Shown one piece after another: positions 1 to 5,624 of a stretch of DNA of 8,489 nt. Position 1 is the stretch's first letter. The number at the start of each line of letters is the position of its first letter. This stretch comes from JBBRYW01 sp038237235 (lineage in GTDB: Bacteria; Actinomycetota; Thermoleophilia; Gaiellales; Gaiellaceae): contig JBBRYW010000147.1 in NCBI GenBank assembly GCA_038237235.1, positions 1-8,489 of the forward strand, given 5' to 3'. Under the pieces are notes generated by a model. It made no database searches and was not told where the DNA came from. It saw nothing but the letters and a program-made list of their open reading frames with translations. A program made the translations under genes and the position numbers.

Positions 1-821
1 GCCGCGACGGACGACCAGTGGCCGACGAAGACGGCGCCGGCGTTCCGGATCCGCGGCGCAAGCGCCTCCGCGTCGTCGCCGAGCAGCACGAGGTGCTCCG
101 GCGCCAGCTCCTCCACCTCCGCGAGCGCGCGTTCGAGATCGCCGTCGGCCTCCACTACTCGGCAGACGGCGTCGGCGCCGTGCTCGGCCTGCGCAGCGAG
201 CTCGAGCTGCATCACGCGCGCGTCTGCTCCCACGCCCGCCAGCACGACGACCTCGGACGGGCCGGCGGGCAGATCGATCGCGGTGTCGCGCGAGACGAGC
301 AGCTTGGCCTCGTTCACATACGTGTTGCCGGCCCCGACGATCTTGTCGACGCGCTGGATCGACTTCGTCCCGTAGGCAAATGCGGCGATCGCCTGCGGCC
401 CACCGAGCGCCCAGACCTCGGTGAGCCCGAGCAGCTCCGCTGCGGCCGCGACGAGACCGGCACCCGCCGGCGGTGTCGCGATCGCGATCCGGTCGACGCC
501 CGCGACCTGCGCGGGCACCGCGCACATCACGAGCGTCGAGACAAGCCCGCGCGGCACATAGATTCCGATCGACCGCAGGGGCTGCCAGCGGCGCTCGAGC
601 TCGACACCCGGCGCGACCTCGAGCCGCAGGTCGGGCGGACGTTGAAGCGCGTGCCATCGTCGCACAGCGTCCGCGAGCGCAAGCAGAGCCTCCACGGGAA
701 GCCCCTGAGCACCCGGCTCCGCCCGCGCCGGCTCGACGCCATCGAGGCGCAGTGCCCACTCGGCGACGGCGGCGTCGCCGCGCTCGCGCACGTCCTGCAC
801 GATCCGCTCGACGTCGGTCAT
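1..821 (-). CDS. hisD: Histidinol dehydrogenase, N-terminal part (3' end beyond the left edge)
   Basis: Catalyses the last two steps of histidine synthesis in the cytoplasm, histidinol to histidinal to histidine, using NAD and zinc. The 273 residues in the window match the family along their length: IGIYVPRG near residue 85, GAGNTYVNEAK near 163, the signature IDLPAGPSE at 182-190, zinc ligands Gln211 and His214 in AQAEHG, and the catalytic pair Glu242-His243 in APEHL. The frame leaves the window at FVGHWSS, a few residues before the expected zinc-ligand Asp. The start is ATG at 821, supported by AAGAGG seven bases upstream and by the ATGA overlap with the preceding mini-ORF. With this start the protein lacks about 30 residues that precede the same point in E. 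coli HisD; upstream in frame a stop comes after six codons. Last gene of the his block in the window; other his genes may follow outside it. Confidence 0.96.
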   Translation of the reverse strand, partial: MTDVERIVQDVRERGDAAVAEWALRLDGVEPARAEPGAQGLPVEALLALADAVRRWHALQRPPDLRLEVAPGVELERRWQPLRSIGIYVPRGLVSTLVMCAVPAQVAGVDRIAIATPPAGAGLVAAAAELLGLTEVWALGGPQAIAAFAYGTKSIQRVDKIVGAGNTYVNEAKLLVSRDTAIDLPAGPSEVVVLAGVGADARVMQLELAAQAEHGADAVCRVVEADGDLERALAEVEELAPEHLVLLGDDAEALAPRIRNAGAVFVGHWSSVA

Positions 822-907
822 GGGGCCACCTCTTGAGGCTCATGCGGAGCAAACGGCCGACAACCGTAGGCGTCACTCCGGCGATCCCGGACGCGTAGCG
901 TGGTCAT
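818..907 (-). CDS. Mini-ORF B, 29 codons, downstream copy of a tandem pair between hisG and hisD
   Basis: Not recognised as a known family. It reads MTTLRVRDRRSDA, then a variable stretch, then APHEPQEVAP and TGA. The ATG overlaps the stop of mini-ORF A (ATGA), and its own TGA overlaps the ATG of hisD (ATGA). ACGAGG lies seven bases before its ATG. It shares 21 of 29 residues with mini-ORF A: the first 13 are identical and the rest vary. Of the 13 nucleotide differences about 11 change the amino acid, so the protein sequence shows no sign of purifying selection. The act of translation, or the RNA, may matter more than the product. It could be a coupling relay to hisD, a detached remnant of the HisD N-terminus in another frame, or chance. 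It has too few His codons for a histidine leader peptide. Confidence 0.4.
   Translation of the reverse strand: MTTLRVRDRRSDAYGCRPFAPHEPQEVAP
829..834 (-). promoter_or_regulatory. Ribosome binding site fixing the hisD start
   Basis: AAGAGG lies seven bases before the ATG at 821. It decides the hisD start although that start gives an N-terminally short HisD. The equivalent position in the other repeat copy (915-920) also reads as a Shine-Dalgarno. Confidence 0.6.
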
Positions 908-993
908 GGGGAAACCTCGTGAGGCTGATGCGGAGCGGGCGACTGACGTCCGCGGGCGTCACTCCGGCGATCCCGGACGCGTAGCGTGGTCAC
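904..993 (-). CDS. Mini-ORF A, 29 codons, upstream copy of the tandem pair, GTG start
   Basis: Upstream paralogue of mini-ORF B, of unknown function. Its GTG overlaps the hisG stop (GTGA) and its TGA overlaps the ATG of mini-ORF B (ATGA). It reads MTTLRVRDRRSDA followed by a diverged half ending in PHQPHEVSP. The ORF is 90 nt and the repeat period is 86 nt, so each copy ends exactly where the next start begins. Duplication of such a unit creates a new, correctly coupled cistron, which explains the geometry without a function for the peptide. No good Shine-Dalgarno is placed for the GTG, so translation would depend on termination of hisG. Confidence 0.35.
   Translation of the reverse strand: MTTLRVRDRRSDARGRQSPAPHQPHEVSP
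915..920 (-). promoter_or_regulatory. Ribosome binding site of mini-ORF B
   Basis: ACGAGG lies seven bases before the ATG at 907, at the same spacing as the hisD site, because both belong to the same duplicated unit. It supports reinitiation at mini-ORF B. Confidence 0.5.
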
Positions 994-1832
994 GCCAGCA
1001 TCCGCTCCACGGCGAGCAAGAGGATCGACGAGCCGCCCGCCGCTTCGAGCTCCGGCAGCAGGCGCCACACGTCGGACGCCGGCACGAGCGCGTGCACGGC
1101 GACCATCCCCGCCTCGGCGAGCGGCAGAACGCTTGGCGCGCGAGAGCCCGGGACGAGCGCGAAGATCGCCTCGAGCGCCGACTCGGGTGCGTTCAGCATC
1201 AGGTACCGCGCCTCGCGCGCCTCGACGACGCTACGGAGAATCGCGCCGAGCCGGCGTGCGCGTCCGTCGTCGTCGTCGCGGCGGGCGACGAGCACCGCCT
1301 CGGACGAGAAGAGCACGCCGAGCGAGCGGAGCCCGTTCGTCCGGAGCGTGTTGCCGCTCGAGACGAGGTCGACGATCGCGTCTGCGAGACCGAGGCGCGG
1401 CGCAACCTCGACGGAGCCGCTGACCTCGACGAGCTCCACCTCGACGCCCCGCTCGGCGAGCGTCAGGCGGGCGAGGCGCGGGTAGACCGTCGCCGCGCGG
1501 AGGCCGGCGAGGTCGGCGAGCGTCTCCGCCGTCGATTCCGCGGGCACGGCGGCCTCGAGCGTACAGGAGCCGAAGCCGAGCCGCAGCACCTCCTCGACGT
1601 CGGCGTCGCGCTCGCGTACGAGATCAGCGCCGGTGACGCCGCAGTCCACCACACCGTCCTGGACGTACTCGGGCACGTCGGCCGCACGCACGAGCAGGAC
1701 GTCGATCGGAGCATTCCGACACGGGAAGGCCAGAGCACGCTCGCCCGGCTGCTCAGGACCGAGGCCCGCCTCAGCGAGCAGCGCCACCGACGGCTCGCGC
1801 AGGCGACCCTTCGCGGGAACGGCGATCGTCAG
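990..1832 (-). CDS. hisG: ATP phosphoribosyltransferase, long form, probable CTG start
   Basis: First step of histidine synthesis: ATP plus PRPP to phosphoribosyl-ATP. It is normally feedback-inhibited by histidine. From the CTG at 1832 it is 280 residues, the size of the long, HisZ-independent form. The N-terminus TIAVPAKGRL is the usual opening strand and loop. VDCGVTGADLV is at 62-72, the VSGSVEVAP segment at 137-145, and the PRPP loop with its SSGNTL core at 158-163. The C-terminal part, from about 205, ends in PLAEAGMVAVHALVP and ILLLAVERML, typical of the ACT-like regulatory domain. The open frame runs back to 2171, but the upstream part overlaps yerC and is its shadow. No ATG, GTG or TTG lies near the conserved N-terminus, so the start is probably CTG in a CTGA overlap with the yerC stop. 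A frameshifted YerC-HisG product is a weaker alternative. Confidence 0.95.
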   Translation of the reverse strand: MTIAVPAKGRLREPSVALLAEAGLGPEQPGERALAFPCRNAPIDVLLVRAADVPEYVQDGVVDCGVTGADLVRERDADVEEVLRLGFGSCTLEAAVPAESTAETLADLAGLRAATVYPRLARLTLAERGVEVELVEVSGSVEVAPRLGLADAIVDLVSSGNTLRTNGLRSLGVLFSSEAVLVARRDDDDGRARRLGAILRSVVEAREARYLMLNAPESALEAIFALVPGSRAPSVLPLAEAGMVAVHALVPASDVWRLLPELEAAGGSSILLLAVERMLA

Positions 1833-2143
1833 CCGGTCGGGGCGGGGGCGTGCGTGTGCCGCAACGCGCGCGTGTAGCCGCCCTCGCCGTGACGAAGCCA
1901 GTGCGCCACGCGCGTCACCGTCGTCGTCGAGGCTCCCGTCCGGCGCGCCACCTCGTGGTACGGCAGCCCCTCGTCCAGGAGCTTCGCCACGTGCCAGCGG
2001 TGGGCCATCGCCTCCAGCTCGGAGAGAGTGCAGAGGTCCCGGAGGAAGAAGGCTGCCTCGTCCGCGGTCTGCAGCTTCGCGATCGTCGCGAGCAGATCGT
2101 CGATCACCGGCGTGCGCCACGGATGCGGGGGGTCGTCCGTCAT
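1829..2143 (-). CDS. YerC/YecD-type TrpR-family regulator, probable his operon repressor
   Basis: A 104-residue DNA-binding protein of the TrpR superfamily, YerC/YecD branch. Visible features are FFLRDLCTLSELEAMAHRW at 32-50, VAKLLDEGLPYHEVARRTG at 52-70 and the recognition helix ASTTTVTRVAHWL at 71-83, which gives a helix-turn-helix at about 60-82. Length and motif order fit the family. It is the first gene of the his block and overlaps hisG by CTGA, so it is almost certainly cotranscribed with it. Comparative work in Firmicutes has proposed that YerC homologues regulate histidine genes; placing one directly before hisG here agrees with that, but the ligand (histidine or other) is inference. 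There is no Shine-Dalgarno before the ATG, which suggests a very short leader. An imperfect TTAC-N12-GTAA inverted repeat abuts the start and would suit autoregulation. Confidence 0.88.
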   Translation of the reverse strand: MTDDPPHPWRTPVIDDLLATIAKLQTADEAAFFLRDLCTLSELEAMAHRWHVAKLLDEGLPYHEVARRTGASTTTVTRVAHWLRHGEGGYTRALRHTHAPAPTG

Positions 2144-2163
2144 TTACTGTAGTAGCATGGTAA
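2144..2163 (-). promoter_or_regulatory. Candidate operator and -10 region of the yerC-his operon
   Basis: This AT-richer 20-mer ends exactly at the yerC ATG. It is an imperfect palindrome, TTAC-N12-GTAA with further paired positions inside (12 of 20 symmetric). It contains TACCAT (2157-2162), which fits the actinobacterial TANNNT -10 pattern and would place the transcript start within about 10 bases of the ATG. A repressor bound here would cover the start. The call rests on composition and symmetry only. Confidence 0.4.
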
Positions 2164-2236
2164 CACGTCATGGGTGGAGCGTGTCGGCCACGAGCGGTGG
2201 GCCGGCTCGCTCGAGGAGACCCGATCAGAGCCTCCC
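2164..2236 (-). other. Gap between the debranching gene and yerC with alternative GC-rich hairpins
   Basis: In this gap, CGAGCG at 2191-2196 can pair with CGCTCG at 2208-2213, and an overlapping alternative pairs CGGCC (2185-2189) with GGCCG (2200-2204). No T-tract follows, so a factor-independent terminator is unconvincing. The stretch may hold the end of the debranching transcript and the -35 region of the his promoter. Confidence 0.25.
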
Positions 2237-4318
2237 TCAGCGCCGAGGGCCGTGCCGACGCAGCCGCGGCGTTTCCCCGACGGCGACGCGCCCGCGCCCG
2301 AACGCGTCGACATGACCCCAGCGACCAGGGATGTCGAGCAGCTCGATGCGGCCGATTCCGACCGGGAGCGCCGGGTCTACGACGAGGTGCTCGCCGATCG
2401 GCTCGAGGCCCAGCATCGTCCGGAGCAGGAGCAGCGGCGTGCCCGTCGACCAGGCCTGTGGGCTACACGCCGTGGGGTACTGAACAGGGTACTTCGTCAA
2501 GCGGCGCTCGTAACCGGCGAAGGCTTCTGGCAGGCGACCGTCGAAGAACTCGGCCGCATCGAGGATGCCGGCGGCGATCTGCGCCGCCTCGTCCGTAAAG
2601 CCGTAGTTCCGCAACCCCCAGGCGATGAAGGAGTTGTCGAACGGCCAGACGGTCCCAACGTGGTAGCCGATCGGGTTGTAGCGGCCGTCGCCCTCGGCCA
2701 TCGTGCGCACGCCCCAGCCCGAGAAGAGGCGGGGGCCCATCAGGTGGCGCACCACCGCCTTCGCCTTCGACTTGTCGACGATGCCGCTCCAGAGCAAGTG
2801 CCCGTTGTTGGAGCTCAGGGCGTCGACCTTGCCGCCGTTCGCGTCGAGCGCGAGGGCGAAGTACTGGTCGTCCTCGAGCCAGAAGTCGCGGTTGAAGCGG
2901 CGCTTCAGATTGGCCGCCTGCTTCTCGAGCCCGTCCGCGTATGCGGGATCCTTCCAGATTGTGCGCGCGAGGCGTGCGCCCCGGATCTTCGCGTCGTAGG
3001 CGTAGCCCTGGAGCTCGCAGGTCGCGCGTGGGAAGCCCGGCAACCGGCCGTCACGGTACGAGATCGAATCCCAGGAATCCTTCCAGCACTGGTTCTCGAG
3101 CCCCGTCTCCTCGTTGCGGCGCTGGTACGAGACGTAGCCGTTCCCCTGGAGGTCGGCGTACTCGTCGATCCAGGTCAGCGCGGCGCGCGCCTCGAGCTCG
3201 AGCTCGCGCACGAGCTTCGTATCCCCGCTCCAGCGCTCGTACTCGTCGAGCAACACGACGTAGAGAGCGGTCGCGTCGGCGCAGCCGTAGTACGGCGAGT
3301 GCGGGCGCTCCTCGAATGCGGACAGCTCGCCGTAGCGCATCTCGTGCAGGATCCGGCCCGGATCCTCGTCGCGGAAGTCGTCGACGCGCGTGCCCTGCCA
3401 GTTGCCGAGGGCCGTCAGCGTGGTGGCAGCAAGCTCGGGCGTGAAGGGCAGCGCCTGCAGACTCGTGAAGATGCTGTCGCGGCCGAACATGGTCATGAAC
3501 CAGGGCAGGCCTGCGGCCGGCAGGCTCCGACCGCCGGCGATCGGCGGCGAGAAGCGCAGCGCCGCGAGGTCGACGAGGCTGCGGCGGTACGTAGCCTTCA
3601 GGGGGTCCCAATCGCATTCGAGCCGCGGCGCATCGCCGAGCCAGCGCGACAGGTTCTCTTCCATGCTCGCGCGCCCACGTCTGCGGTTGCCCCGGGCTTT
3701 CAGCCTGTTCTGCGTTTGACCCGAGACGAGCATCGCGGTCACGACGTCGAGATCCGTCATCCACTCGCCGTGCGGCTCGATCCGCACGTTGAATGTCAGG
3801 CCATTCTCGTCCAGCTTCGCTGGAGCACTCGCCGAGATCTCCGTGGCCCGGGCGAAGGTGCCGCGCTCGTACGCGAGCACGAGCGTCCCGTCTTCGATCC
3901 GCGTCGAGTACTTGCCCTTCTTCTGAAGCGCATCCTTCACCTCGAACAGATCGGCGAAGTCGCACGCCGCGTCGATACGGACGGTGAGGTCAACCGCCTG
4001 CTCGTCGTGGTTCAGGATCACCAACCGCTCGTGGAAGCCGTTGGCGACTGCGCGCCGGCGGATCACTGACAGCTTCGAGTCGACGTAGACGGTGCCCGTC
4101 CCCGGCACCAGGAAGAAGCGCGTCTCGAAGTACTGGAGGTCGTCTGTCGAGAGCGGGTTGAGCCGTTCGCCGTTCACGGTCAGCACCCACTCGGACAAAA
4201 AGCGTGTATCGAAGGAGAAGAGACCGGTCGGATCGGTCAGCGATGCCTCGATGTCGCCGCGGGAGTCGCTGACGACGAAGGTGTTGCCGTCCAGGATCTT
4301 GACTAGCCCGTCACTCAT
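2237..4318 (-). CDS. Amylo-alpha-1,6-glucosidase (glycogen debranching enzyme family)
   Basis: Predicted cytoplasmic hydrolase of alpha-1,6 branches in glycogen or related alpha-glucans. Of its 693 residues, about 1-215 form the beta-rich N-terminal domain typical of bacterial debranching enzymes (TGLFSFDTRFLSEW at 31-44). Residues from about 240 to 640 form the (alpha/alpha)6 catalytic domain, with GLPWFMTMFGRDSIFTSLQ at 270-288, QCWKDSWDS at 410-418, NPIGYHVGTVWPFDNS at 548-563 and LPEAFAGY at 596-603. WKDSWDS and the GRDS and PEAF segments are the family's conserved active-site regions; which acids are catalytic is not assigned here. There is no signal peptide. The start is ATG at 4318, with an AAGAGGAAG ribosome site and an ATGA overlap with the SCP2-like gene; the frame reads open further upstream but only through that gene. 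The Arg-rich tail after about 675 looks unstructured. Confidence 0.93.
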   Translation of the reverse strand: MSDGLVKILDGNTFVVSDSRGDIEASLTDPTGLFSFDTRFLSEWVLTVNGERLNPLSTDDLQYFETRFFLVPGTGTVYVDSKLSVIRRRAVANGFHERLVILNHDEQAVDLTVRIDAACDFADLFEVKDALQKKGKYSTRIEDGTLVLAYERGTFARATEISASAPAKLDENGLTFNVRIEPHGEWMTDLDVVTAMLVSGQTQNRLKARGNRRRGRASMEENLSRWLGDAPRLECDWDPLKATYRRSLVDLAALRFSPPIAGGRSLPAAGLPWFMTMFGRDSIFTSLQALPFTPELAATTLTALGNWQGTRVDDFRDEDPGRILHEMRYGELSAFEERPHSPYYGCADATALYVVLLDEYERWSGDTKLVRELELEARAALTWIDEYADLQGNGYVSYQRRNEETGLENQCWKDSWDSISYRDGRLPGFPRATCELQGYAYDAKIRGARLARTIWKDPAYADGLEKQAANLKRRFNRDFWLEDDQYFALALDANGGKVDALSSNNGHLLWSGIVDKSKAKAVVRHLMGPRLFSGWGVRTMAEGDGRYNPIGYHVGTVWPFDNSFIAWGLRNYGFTDEAAQIAAGILDAAEFFDGRLPEAFAGYERRLTKYPVQYPTACSPQAWSTGTPLLLLRTMLGLEPIGEHLVVDPALPVGIGRIELLDIPGRWGHVDAFGRGRVAVGETPRLRRHGPRR

Positions 4319-4689
4319 CGCTTCTTCCTCTTGCTCGTAGTCATGGGTTGCTGCCGAGCTCGCGGCGGCCCAGGAAAGAGCCGCTGGAACAGCACCATCA
4401 GCTCCCAGTCGCCCTCGACGACGAGCGCGCCGCGCAGGAGGGCAGCCACCGCGTTGAGCTCGCCGGCGGCCATGCCGTCGAAAAGCTTCCTTTCGGTACG
4501 GAGCATCAAGTCGGCAGGGCCGTCGTGGTGCGACACGGTGAGGTCGCCCCTCTCGACGGCCACGAGCCAGTGGTCGGTGGCACCGTCGTGCGAGAGCTCG
4601 AAGCGCGCCGTAGCGCTCACCTTCGCCAGCAGCGGCTCGTGATCTCGCCGCCCCAGCTCCTCGAAGAACTCGGTCGTTGCGTCCGTCAT
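4315..4689 (-). CDS. Small SCP2-like (sterol-carrier-type) protein
   Basis: A 124-residue protein whose middle part resembles the SCP2 lipid-binding fold: ATARFELSHDGATDHWLVAVERGDLTV at about 27-53, then a strand-helix stretch with LMLRTERKLFDGMAAGEL near 61-78 and ALLRGALVVEGDWELMVLFQRLFP near 83-106. It has no signal peptide and ends in a basic tail. The ATG at 4689 has AGGAGG ten bases upstream. Its TGA overlaps the ATG of the debranching gene, so the two are translationally coupled. SCP2 domains bind hydrophobic ligands, and why one is coupled to glycogen debranching is unclear. A ligand-binding or accessory role for the enzyme is possible, but nothing in the sequence proves it. Confidence 0.72.
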   Translation of the reverse strand: MTDATTEFFEELGRRDHEPLLAKVSATARFELSHDGATDHWLVAVERGDLTVSHHDGPADLMLRTERKLFDGMAAGELNAVAALLRGALVVEGDWELMVLFQRLFPGPPRARQQPMTTSKRKKR

Positions 4690-4943
4690 CGTCTCGCATC
4701 CTCCTCGGGTCGGCGCGCCCGCGGTTGTGGTCGAGCCCGCCTCGGCTCTCGTGTTAACCGTAATCGGGTCGGCGCACTCGTGCGTGAATCCCGCCCACGT
4801 CAAAAGCGACGGGCGAGGCAGAGCTCGCGGAGAACGGCCGCGCGCGACCCAATCCACCCCGACCGGCCGACGATTCGGGAGGAGCGGGGCTTCGCGGGCA
4901 CAGGGTCTCAGGGAGAACCGCGCCCTTGCAAACGGGAGGCTCC
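4690..4943 (-). promoter_or_regulatory. 254-nt gap upstream of the SCP2/debranching operon, probable promoter region
   Basis: No gene is seen here on either strand. A TTGACG hexamer (4798-4803) and a TACGGT (4757-4762) are present, but their spacing does not form a standard pair. The second fits a TANNNT -10 on its own. The 12-mer TCGGGTCGGCGC occurs twice in + sense, at 4705-4716 and 4764-4775. Small stems follow the anti-sigma stop, without a T-tract. The gap separates the sigma/anti-sigma unit from the debranching unit, so a promoter is expected; its exact position is not resolved. Confidence 0.35.
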
Positions 4944-5624
4944 TTACTGGAGCGATCCCGCAATCGCCACCGCGTCCTCCAGGCTGGGCGCGCCCTCGAG
5001 CCTGACCGTGATCCCACCGTGCTTCCAGATCAGCGTGTCCGCGGCGAGCCGCAGCGGTCCGCCGGAGAAGCGCACGACATGTGGTCGGCCCTCGATCCAG
5101 ACCGCGGGGCCTGTCGAGCCGAGGACCGGGACGAACTCGACCCGCGTCCCGCCGGCTGCCAGCTTCTTGCCGACCTCGGGAGTGAAGGCCGAGCCGGCGA
5201 TCTCCGTGACCAGCAGGCGAACGCGTTGCGTCGTGCCGTACAGCTGCGTGACGACGCTGCCGCTGCGGTAGGTGCCGTCGGGCCTTCCCAACAGCTTGGA
5301 GCGAAGCAGCGGGAAGGGCGCGTCGGCTGGATCGATGGGTGCGCCGAGCTCGAGCGGAGCGGACGGGCGCACTTCCGGCAGGTGGTCGACGAACTCGATT
5401 CGCACTTCGCCGACGCCGAGGAAGCGAAGAATCGCCGTCCGCGCCTGCGGCACCGCGAGCGCGGCACCAACTGCGACCGCGGTGACCGCGAGCGCCAGCG
5501 CGAGGCGCCGCGGCCAGACCGCTCGGGCCGGAAGGTGCCCGTGCACCCTCGACACGACATCGGGTGTGGGCGGAAAGTCGATGGCCGCGGCAAGGGCGCG
5601 GAGCTCGCGCTCGAGCTCAGACAT
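4944..5624 (-). CDS. Single-pass membrane anti-sigma-like protein, partner of the ECF sigma factor
   Basis: 226 residues. An N-terminal cytoplasmic segment (1-38, beginning MSELERELRALAAAIDFPP) is followed by one hydrophobic helix at about 41-58 (LALALAVTAVAVGAALAV) and an extracytoplasmic part of about 165 residues. The end, DTLIWKHGGITVRLEG at 196-211 followed by SLEDAVAIAGSL, resembles the DUF4367-type domain found in anti-sigma-like proteins. The first eight bases of the gene (ATGTCTGA) contain the stop of the sigma gene, which gives tight coupling and a fixed ratio. The short cytoplasmic part contains no Cys or His pair of the zinc anti-sigma type, so it must hold the sigma factor by another contact if it does so at all. 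The role is inferred from position and topology; the signal sensed is unknown. Stop TAA. Confidence 0.75.
   Translation of the reverse strand: MSELERELRALAAAIDFPPTPDVVSRVHGHLPARAVWPRRLALALAVTAVAVGAALAVPQARTAILRFLGVGEVRIEFVDHLPEVRPSAPLELGAPIDPADAPFPLLRSKLLGRPDGTYRSGSVVTQLYGTTQRVRLLVTEIAGSAFTPEVGKKLAAGGTRVEFVPVLGSTGPAVWIEGRPHVVRFSGGPLRLAADTLIWKHGGITVRLEGAPSLEDAVAIAGSLQ

Larger units (their letters stand above)
816..987 (-). repeat. 86-bp tandem direct duplication between hisG and hisD
   Basis: Copy 1 is 816-901 and copy 2 is 902-987, with a period of 86 bp and 13 mismatches (about 85% identity). The mismatches are confined to the half nearer each copy's Shine-Dalgarno. The stretch 869-906 is identical to 955-992 over 38 bp. 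In transcript sense that block can fold: GCGT-CCGG, loop GATCG, CCGG, then ACGC after a 4-nt bulge. Each copy carries one mini-ORF, one Shine-Dalgarno-like hexamer and an ATG overlap. Confidence 0.9.

Noticed and set aside
18..836. Long plus-strand open frame opposite hisD
   Set aside because: Arg/Asp-rich translation without any family resemblance; the minus strand encodes HisD with intact active-site motifs. Such antisense frames are expected in GC-rich DNA.
816..993. Histidine attenuator or leader peptide in the hisG-hisD junction
   Set aside because: The mini-ORFs have only one or two His codons, lie within the operon rather than before it, and no terminator/antiterminator pair is visible.
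1833..2171. N-terminal extension of the hisG frame to an ATG at 2171
   Set aside because: It lies wholly over yerC in another frame and does not resemble any HisG N-terminus.
2164..2236. Factor-independent terminator after the debranching gene
   Set aside because: The stems are short, mutually exclusive and not followed by a T-tract.
2174..4069. 631-codon plus-strand open frame opposite the debranching enzyme
   Set aside because: A shadow frame: low-complexity translation, no recognisable domain, and the opposite strand has a complete conserved enzyme.
4319..4699. N-terminal extension of the debranching frame to 4699
   Set aside because: It overlaps the SCP2-like gene in another frame and reads as Arg-rich noise; the ATG at 4318 has a ribosome site and begins the conserved domain.
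4690..4857. Upstream extension of the SCP2-like frame to 4857
   Set aside because: AGGAGG sits before the ATG at 4689 and the extra residues show no conserved character.
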